Positions 59,251 to 64,000 of a stretch of DNA of 64,000 bases are shown here, one piece after another. A model generated the notes under the pieces. The model did not search any database. It was not told the origin of the DNA and saw nothing but the letters and a program-made list of their open reading frames with translations. Position 1 is the stretch's first letter; every line of letters begins with the position of its first letter. A program made the translations under genes and the position numbers. This DNA comes from Pseudomonas brassicacearum subsp. neoaurantiaca (GTDB taxonomy: Bacteria > Pseudomonadota > Gammaproteobacteria > Pseudomonadales > Pseudomonadaceae): positions 1 to 64,000 of the forward strand of contig NZ_VDLV01000033.1 in assembly GCF_013608025.1 (NCBI RefSeq). The letters are read 5' to 3'.

Positions 59251-60110
59251 TGCGGTTGCCTTATTACCTCGGCTGCCCGTCCTGGAGTGAAAACGCCTGG
59301 CGCGATTATCTTTATCCCCAGGACGCCAAAAGCTCCGACTTCCTGAATCTCTATAGCCAAGTATTCAACGCCGTGGAAGGCAACACGACCTTCTATGCGA
59401 GCCCGTCCGCGGCCACCGTCCAGCGCTGGGCGGACATCATGCCCGAGGACTTTCGCTTCACCGCCAAGATCCCCGGTGACATCAGCCATGGCGGTGATTT
59501 GCGCGAACACCTGACCGCCACGGAAACCTTCGTTCAATTGCTCAGCCCGCTGGGCGAGCGGGTTTCACCGTTCTGGCTGCAACTGTCCAAGGCATTCACG
59601 CCCAATCGGTTGCACGAGCTGGCGGCCTTCATCGACGCGTTCCCACGCCAGTTGGCGGTCGAGGTCCGTCATGATGAGTTCTTCGCCAAGGGCGATGCCG
59701 AGCGCCAGCTCAATCGCCTGTTGCTCGATCGCGGCGTGGAACGTATCTGCCTCGATCCGCGAGGTTTGTTCAGCTGTGCCTCGACCGATCCCTCAGTGAT
59801 CCATGCCCAATACAAAAAACCACGGGTCCCGACGCGGCCAGCGGCTTTCACTCAATGCCCGCAGGTACGCTTCGTTGGCCATCCCGTGGTGGAAGCCAAC
59901 GAGCCGTTCCTGGCACCTTGGGTAGAGAAAATCGCCGAGTGGATCGAAGAAGGGCGTACGCCTTACATGTTCCTGCACACCGCCGATAACCTGCTTGCGG
60001 CGAAACTGGCGATGCACTTTCACAACCGCTTGATGAACCGTTTGCCTGGCTTGCCGGCCCTGCCTGAGCTATATAGAGAACCCGCCGCCGAGCAACTGGG
60101 TTTGCTCTGA
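59250..60110 (+). CDS. DUF72 family protein (YecE type)
   Basis: A 286-residue DUF72 TIM-barrel protein: YYLGCPSWSENAWRDYLYP at the start, FNAVEGNTTFYASPSAATVQRWA in parts, and FTAKIPGDISH. The family has the shape of a sugar-phosphate isomerase/endonuclease IV-like barrel, but its reaction is unknown. It is coupled to the upstream 102-aa gene. Confidence 0.9.
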   Translation: MRLPYYLGCPSWSENAWRDYLYPQDAKSSDFLNLYSQVFNAVEGNTTFYASPSAATVQRWADIMPEDFRFTAKIPGDISHGGDLREHLTATETFVQLLSPLGERVSPFWLQLSKAFTPNRLHELAAFIDAFPRQLAVEVRHDEFFAKGDAERQLNRLLLDRGVERICLDPRGLFSCASTDPSVIHAQYKKPRVPTRPAAFTQCPQVRFVGHPVVEANEPFLAPWVEKIAEWIEEGRTPYMFLHTADNLLAAKLAMHFHNRLMNRLPGLPALPELYREPAAEQLGLL

Positions 60111-60143
60111 GGCGATCTCTTCCCCAGTTCAGGAGCGACTTTC

Positions 60144-60965
60144 ATGGATGCACAAACCCGACGAGCCCAGGCGTTCAAGGCCTTGCACGAGCGCGAAGGG
60201 GCGTTTGTCATTCCCAATCCGTGGGATGCCGGTTCGGCCAAGATGCTCGCCAGCCTTGGCTTCGAAGCCTTGGCGACCACCAGCGCCGGCCATGCTTTTT
60301 CCATGGCGCGACCCGATGGTGGGTTGGGCCTGGATGACACGCTGGCTAACGTGCGAGCGATCGTGGCGGCCACGGATTTGCCGGTGGCGGTCGACCTGGA
60401 GAATGGCTTTGCCGATGCCCCCGAAGAGTGTGCCCGCAGCCTGTTGCGTGCGGCAGAAGCTGGCGCAGTAGGGGGCTCGATCGAAGATGCCACCGGGCGC
60501 CCGGACAGTCCGATCTATTGCTTCGAGCACGCCGTGGCGCGAGTCAAGGCCGCGGCCGACGCGGTGCGCAGCCTGCCGTTCCCGTTTCTGCTGACCGCCC
60601 GGGCGGAGAACTTCCTGCACGGCAAACCCGACCTGGACGATACGATCCGGCGTCTGAAGGCGTTCGCCGACGCTGGCGCCGACGTGCTCTATGCACCGGG
60701 GCTGAGCAGCGCCGAACAGGTCCTCGCAGTGGTCCAGGCCGTGGCGCCCAAACCAGTGAACGTGCTGATGTCCGGCGCCCTGGACCTCACCGTGGCGCAA
60801 TTGAGCGAACTGGGCGTCAAGCGCATTAGCGTCGGATCGGCCCTGGCGTTGGCGGCCTATGGCGAATTCTTCCGTGCCGCCGAGGAAATCCAGCAGCAGG
60901 GCACGTTCACCTTCACTCGTCGTTCGATGCCGTTCAGTCAGGCCAATCAATTATTCAAGGCTTGA
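60144..60965 (+). CDS. isocitrate lyase/PEP mutase family protein
   Basis: A 273-residue TIM-barrel protein of the ICL/PEP mutase superfamily. Marks: GFEALATTSAGHAFSMARPDG (in parts, substrate loop), the metal-site VDLENGFAD (usual form D-x-E-x-G), SIEDATGRPDSPIYC, and LTARAENFLHG. Relatives include 2,3-dimethylmalate lyase, oxaloacetate decarboxylase and carboxyPEP mutase; no phosphonate genes are nearby, so C-P bond formation is unlikely. Which C-C lyase it is cannot be told. ATG at 60144, with CAGGAG upstream. Confidence 0.88.
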   Translation: MDAQTRRAQAFKALHEREGAFVIPNPWDAGSAKMLASLGFEALATTSAGHAFSMARPDGGLGLDDTLANVRAIVAATDLPVAVDLENGFADAPEECARSLLRAAEAGAVGGSIEDATGRPDSPIYCFEHAVARVKAAADAVRSLPFPFLLTARAENFLHGKPDLDDTIRRLKAFADAGADVLYAPGLSSAEQVLAVVQAVAPKPVNVLMSGALDLTVAQLSELGVKRISVGSALALAAYGEFFRAAEEIQQQGTFTFTRRSMPFSQANQLFKA

Positions 60966-60981
60966 TGCCCGAGGCGTTGTC

Positions 60982-61680
60982 GTGCGGTTTTTCAAAGTGT
61001 TGATGGTGTTGGCGCTGGCTGTGGGTGTCGCAGTGTTCAGCGTTTGGCGCGGCTGGTTGTCGGTGCCGCCGCAGTGGAATCCTTGGGCGCCGCTGGACGT
61101 CAACGTCCCGCCCAACCTGCTGACCCGCTACAAACTGATGGCCCTGCGCAACGACCCGCAACTGTGCGACCAGGCGCTCGCCACGTCAGGGCTTCGGACC
61201 GCTCGCCAGGCGGACAGCGGCGCCAACACGACGTGTCCGTTGACCAATGTGTTGCGGGTACAGGGCGGCGAGGTGGCGCTGAGCAGTAGCTTTCTGGCCA
61301 GTTGTCCGCTGGCCGTGGCTTTTGCGTTGTTCGAGCGCCATGCGCTGCAGCCGGCGGCAACGGCGGTCTATGGGCAGAAGGTCACGCGCGTCGATCATCT
61401 GGGCAGCTTTGCCTGTCGCAATATGTACGGTCGTGAGAGCGGCGCGCGCAGCCAGCATGCCACGGCCAGCGCGATCGACATCGCCGGGTTTCGCCTGGCC
61501 GATGGACGTGCGGTCAGCGTGCTCAGGGACTGGCCGAAGGACAATACCGATGCGCAATTCCTGCGGCAGGTTCGCGACGGCGCCTGCGACATGTTCAGTG
61601 TGGTGTTGAGTCCGGACTACAACGCAGCGCACCGCAACCACTTCCATCTGGATGTCGGACCGTGGTGGATTTGCAGGTAA
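60982..61680 (+). CDS. extensin-like/LAS-peptidase-like protein
   Basis: A 232-residue protein with an N-terminal membrane anchor or signal (FFKVLMVLALAVGVAVFSVW, residues 3-22) and an Extensin-like C-terminal domain. The latter shows LAS-peptidase zinc motifs: SQHATASAIDIAGF (His and Asp) and HRNHFHLDVG (second His), as in VanX/D,D-carboxypeptidases. A cell-wall peptidase role in the periplasm is likely but unproven. The start is a GTG at 60982, 16 nt after the previous stop; the frame overlaps that gene further upstream, which I reject. Confidence 0.82.
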   Translation: MRFFKVLMVLALAVGVAVFSVWRGWLSVPPQWNPWAPLDVNVPPNLLTRYKLMALRNDPQLCDQALATSGLRTARQADSGANTTCPLTNVLRVQGGEVALSSSFLASCPLAVAFALFERHALQPAATAVYGQKVTRVDHLGSFACRNMYGRESGARSQHATASAIDIAGFRLADGRAVSVLRDWPKDNTDAQFLRQVRDGACDMFSVVLSPDYNAAHRNHFHLDVGPWWICR

Positions 61681-61683
61681 GAA

Positions 61684-62304
61684 TCAGGCGGCGATGCGCA
61701 GGTTCTGCAGCACGATCGGCCGTGCCCAGCGGGTATCGAAATCGAGTTGTTTCTGTTGCGCCACCAATTCCTCTTCCGGGAACGGCGGGAATGGCTTGTC
61801 CAGCAGGTCGAGTTCGAACTCGGCAATCGGCAGGTGCAATGGACGCGGTTGTGGTGCCGGGCCCGGTTCTGGCAGGGGCTGGCCAGCAGCGAGAACGATT
61901 GGGCGAACCCAGTTGCTTTCAAAAGTCTGCTGCTTTTGCTGGGCGACGATTTCTTCCGGTGGGAAGGGTGGGAACGGTTTGTCCAGCAGGTCGAGTTCGA
62001 ATTCGGCGATTGGCAGGAACAAAGGCTCGGGCGGCTTGACCTGGGTCTCCGTCACTTCACAGGTGCGCTGGCTGACGATGTGGTCCAGCAGCTCGGCGCC
62101 GAGGGTCGGTTCAACCGCTTCATCGAGGGCGACTGGCTGGTAGCTGCCAGGCGCCGGTGCGTTTTCACCCAACTGATCGGCCAGGGCCCGGGCGAAAAAA
62201 TCCTGCCACAGGTGACTGACGCCGCTCAGGGCTTGGGTGTTACGCAGGCTGTAATCGCCGTAAGGGGAGATAACGCCTATCGATGTGGATTGAATGTCTG
62301 ACAT
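61684..62304 (-). CDS. hypothetical protein with a 45-residue internal duplication
   Basis: A 206-residue acidic, proline-rich protein with no signal or membrane segment. Residues 94-138 and 155-199 are near copies of one unit (core LPIAEFELDLLDKPFPPFP, then EE-VAQQKQ and RPIVL), joined by a 16-residue Pro-rich linker. Residues 1-90 differ and contain FFARALADQLGENAP. It ends just 4 nt beyond the convergent extensin gene. I do not recognise a family; repeated acidic-aromatic-Pro units suggest a protein-binding motif (inferred). It is divergent from rsmJ. Confidence 0.8.
   Translation of the reverse strand: MSDIQSTSIGVISPYGDYSLRNTQALSGVSHLWQDFFARALADQLGENAPAPGSYQPVALDEAVEPTLGAELLDHIVSQRTCEVTETQVKPPEPLFLPIAEFELDLLDKPFPPFPPEEIVAQQKQQTFESNWVRPIVLAAGQPLPEPGPAPQPRPLHLPIAEFELDLLDKPFPPFPEEELVAQQKQLDFDTRWARPIVLQNLRIAA
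61708..61842 (-). repeat. second copy of the 45-residue coding repeat
   Basis: Codes for residues 155-199. About three quarters of the residues match the first copy; the core LPIAEFELDLLDKPFPPFP is identical. Confidence 0.9.
61891..62025 (-). repeat. first copy of the 45-residue coding repeat
   Basis: Codes for residues 94-138. The DNA differs from the second copy mostly at silent positions in the core. Confidence 0.9.
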
Positions 62305-62395
62305 TTTTCTCGGTCGACGCTCAGCTCTGGCAAAATGCCGTTCACCGTTGTTATCGGCCGTTTTTGCCGATCCTTAATTTTTTGAGCGTGTTTTC

Positions 62396-63178
62396 ATGAT
62401 TGAGCAACCCGCGGCCTGCCGCATCCACGTCGAGGCCCTGGCCCCGGCCTTCCAGGCGCAAGCCGAGCAATGGGCCGAGCGGCTTGGCCTGCCGTTGCAA
62501 GTGGACGATGGCGAGTTTGCCTTGCAGGTTGGCGAGCAGGGTTTGCAATTGCAGCAACTGGGTCCGGACGCGCCGGGACCGGTGCGGGTGGACTTCGTCG
62601 AGGGTGGCGCGGCCCATCGTCGGCTGTACGGCGGCGGCAGCGGCCAGATGATCGCCAAGGCCGTCGGTGTCGCCCAAGGTGTGCGTCCTCGGGTACTCGA
62701 CGCCACGGCTGGGCTGGGCAAGGACGCGTTCGTGCTGGCGAGCCTGGGCTGCGAAATGAGCCTGATCGAGCGCCAGCCGTTGATTGGCGCCTTGCTGGAA
62801 GATGGCCTGGCCCGTGGCGCGGAAGATTTCGACGTAGCGCCGATCGTGGCGCGCATGCGTTTGCTCAAGGGCAACTCGATCGAGGTGATGCGCAACTGGG
62901 AGGGCGAGCCGCCCCAGGTGATCTACCTGGACCCGATGTTCCCCCATCGGGAGAAAACTGCCCTGGTGAAAAAAGAGATGCGCCTGTTCCGGCCGCTGGT
63001 GGGTGATGACAATGACGCCCCGGCGCTGTTGGCCGCGGCGCTGGCGCTGGCGACCCACCGGGTGGTGGTCAAGCGCCCGCGCAAGGCGCCTTGCATCGAA
63101 GGGCCGAAGCCGAGCCATGGGCTTGAGGGCAAGTCCAGTCGCTACGACATCTACCCGAAGAAAGCGCTCAAGGCTTGA
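62396..63178 (+). CDS. rsmJ: 16S rRNA (guanine1516-N2)-methyltransferase RsmJ
   Basis: RsmJ (YhiQ) makes m2G1516 in 16S rRNA. The 260-residue protein has the family marks SGQMIAKAVGV, the SAM site VLDATAGLGKDAFVLASLG (in parts, about residue 99), and YLDPMFPHREKTALVKKEMR (in parts, DPMFP catalytic loop). The ATG is at 62396. It is divergent from the repeat-protein gene and followed by a REPIN. Confidence 0.95.
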   Translation: MIEQPAACRIHVEALAPAFQAQAEQWAERLGLPLQVDDGEFALQVGEQGLQLQQLGPDAPGPVRVDFVEGGAAHRRLYGGGSGQMIAKAVGVAQGVRPRVLDATAGLGKDAFVLASLGCEMSLIERQPLIGALLEDGLARGAEDFDVAPIVARMRLLKGNSIEVMRNWEGEPPQVIYLDPMFPHREKTALVKKEMRLFRPLVGDDNDAPALLAAALALATHRVVVKRPRKAPCIEGPKPSHGLEGKSSRYDIYPKKALKA

Positions 63179-63192
63179 GACCGAGGTGCCTG

Positions 63193-63287
63193 CATCGCGA
63201 GCAAGCTCGCTCCCACAGGGGGCGGTGGTGAACACAGAAATCTGTGAACACCCTCGATCAACTGTGGGAGCGAGCTTGCTCGCGATG
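63193..63287. repeat. REPIN, family A
   Basis: Inverted arms ATCGCGAGCAAGCTCGCTCC and GGAGCGAGCTTGCTCGCGAT, downstream of rsmJ. Confidence 0.92.
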
Positions 63288-63322
63288 AGGCCCTGACGGC
63301 CAGCGCAAGGCTGCCGGTCCAG

Positions 63323-63958
63323 CTAAGGCCGATAAGCCCGCACAAACAACCCCACCACTTCCTGCACATGAGCCTCCGCCGCTTCGGCGTCCTGTGGCCC
63401 ATCGCAGCCGTACAGCAACCGGAAATTCGCCGCGCCCTTGATCAGGCAGAAGAAATGCTCGGCGGCGTTGCGGGGTCTGTCGATGCTCAAGGCGCCGCTC
63501 TGGTTGACCTTGGTCAGTAACCGCTCCATGCCTGAGAGCATGCGTTGCGGGCCGGCCTCGTAGAAAATCGTCGAAAGTTTCGGATCCTGGCTGCCCAAGG
63601 CAATCATCAACCGATGCAGGTTGACCGATTCGTCGCTGTTGATCAGTTGATTGAAACCACGGGCGATGTTCAGCAACACGTGCTCAATGGGAACGCCATC
63701 AGGCCATTCGAAAAAAAGCGTCGGAACCTGCTCCTCGCACTTGGCAATCACCGCGGCGGCAAACAGGGTTTCTTTGTCGTTGAAGTGACTGTAGACCGTC
63801 AGCTTCGACACGCCGGCCTCGGTCGCCACGGCATCCATGCTGGTACTGGCGTAACCCAGGTCCAAGAACAGACGTTTCGCCGCGTCGAGAATGGCTTGGC
63901 GCTTGGCCAGATCCTTTGGACGGCCAGGGCCGCTGGGAGGGAGAGGATTGTTCGACAT
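63323..63958 (-). CDS. TetR family repressor (MexL-like)
   Basis: A 211-residue TetR regulator: helix-turn-helix at about residues 20-60 (RQAILDAAKRLFLDLGYASTSMDAVATEAGVSKLTVYSHF in parts) after a basic GRPKDLAKR arm, then an effector-binding domain. Its place next to rsmJ matches, from memory, mexL near rsmJ in P. aeruginosa, whose product represses the mexJK efflux operon. The pump genes would lie beyond the right end. The last 42 nt (TTATTAATAGC...) are AT-rich and likely hold its operator. Assignment to MexL is by context and is tentative. Confidence 0.85.
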   Translation of the reverse strand: MSNNPLPPSGPGRPKDLAKRQAILDAAKRLFLDLGYASTSMDAVATEAGVSKLTVYSHFNDKETLFAAAVIAKCEEQVPTLFFEWPDGVPIEHVLLNIARGFNQLINSDESVNLHRLMIALGSQDPKLSTIFYEAGPQRMLSGMERLLTKVNQSGALSIDRPRNAAEHFFCLIKGAANFRLLYGCDGPQDAEAAEAHVQEVVGLFVRAYRP

Positions 63959-64000
63959 TATTCGCTTTTAATACTGGACTGGTGAGTTTGCTATTAATAA

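Noticed and set aside
60144..60965. Phosphonate biosynthesis (PEP mutase) locus
   Set aside because: No phosphonopyruvate decarboxylase or other phosphonate gene nearby, and the family is mostly C-C lyases.

Overview
The window is chromosomal DNA of a Pseudomonas, most likely of the P. fluorescens species complex. The evidence is the gene content and order (ffh-rpsP-rimM-trmD-rplS, xerD-dsbC-hom-thrC, recJ, wspABCDEFR-prfB-lysS, ppc, adk, tsaB, rsmJ, which matches from memory the order in P. aeruginosa), the high-GC codon use, and about twenty REP/REPIN palindromic repeats of at least three sequence families in the intergenic gaps. No tRNA, rRNA, phage, insertion sequence or CRISPR array was seen. 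It looks like core genome with a few accessory patches.

Layout. 1-9.1 kb, all minus strand: cmoA-cmoB (tRNA U34 modification), a chagasin-like (I42) lipoprotein, a Lon protease with a near-consensus heat-shock promoter, an MHS-type MFS transporter, and ypjD-corC-like membrane genes. 9.2-18.6 kb, plus strand: SRP GTPase, the S16/RimM/TrmD/L19 operon, XerD, DsbC, homoserine dehydrogenase, threonine synthase, a DUF3509 gene and a three-hairpin candidate small RNA. 18.7-26.7 kb: a CaiB/BaiF CoA-transferase, YaeQ, RecJ, an XenA/YqjM-type ene-reductase, OpgD, and an odd two-gene unit (61-aa protein plus orphan AbrB-type protein). 26.7-35.1 kb, minus strand: a polyamine/4-aminobutyraldehyde cluster, ydcSTUV-patD, with a second patD-like dehydrogenase and a LysR regulator on the other side.

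35.3-44.7 kb: a TerB/DUF533 protein, then the complete Wsp surface-sensing chemosensory operon. WspA (receptor), WspB/D (couplers), WspC/F (methyltransferase/methylesterase) and WspE (kinase) control the diguanylate cyclase WspR, which makes c-di-GMP and drives biofilm formation. wspF starts with TTG. 45.0-52.0 kb: prfB with its +1 programmed frameshift, lysS, a TetR regulator, a lipoprotein, a DUF1704 (QEGLA) protein with an HExxxH motif, a lipoprotein hydrolase and a small membrane protein. 52.2-54.1 kb, minus: an OmpA-like lipoprotein (LptF type) behind a DUF4398 lipoprotein gene with a good AlgU-type promoter. 54.3-64 kb: ppc, adk, tsaB, small conserved genes, DUF72, a PEP-mutase-family protein, an extensin-like/LAS-peptidase-like protein, a protein with a 45-residue internal repeat, rsmJ, and a MexL-like TetR repressor at the right edge.

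The points most worth a second look are the HExxxH metallopeptidase signature in the QEGLA protein, the internal-repeat protein next to rsmJ, the candidate small RNA at 18.48 kb, the 61-aa/AbrB gene pair, the nested REPIN upstream of wspA, and the promoter matches for sigma-32 (lon) and AlgU (lptF operon). I found no clearly new multi-gene defence or mobile system. Promoter and repeat-class statements come from reading the sequence by eye; family names come from recognition of protein motifs and were not checked by database search.
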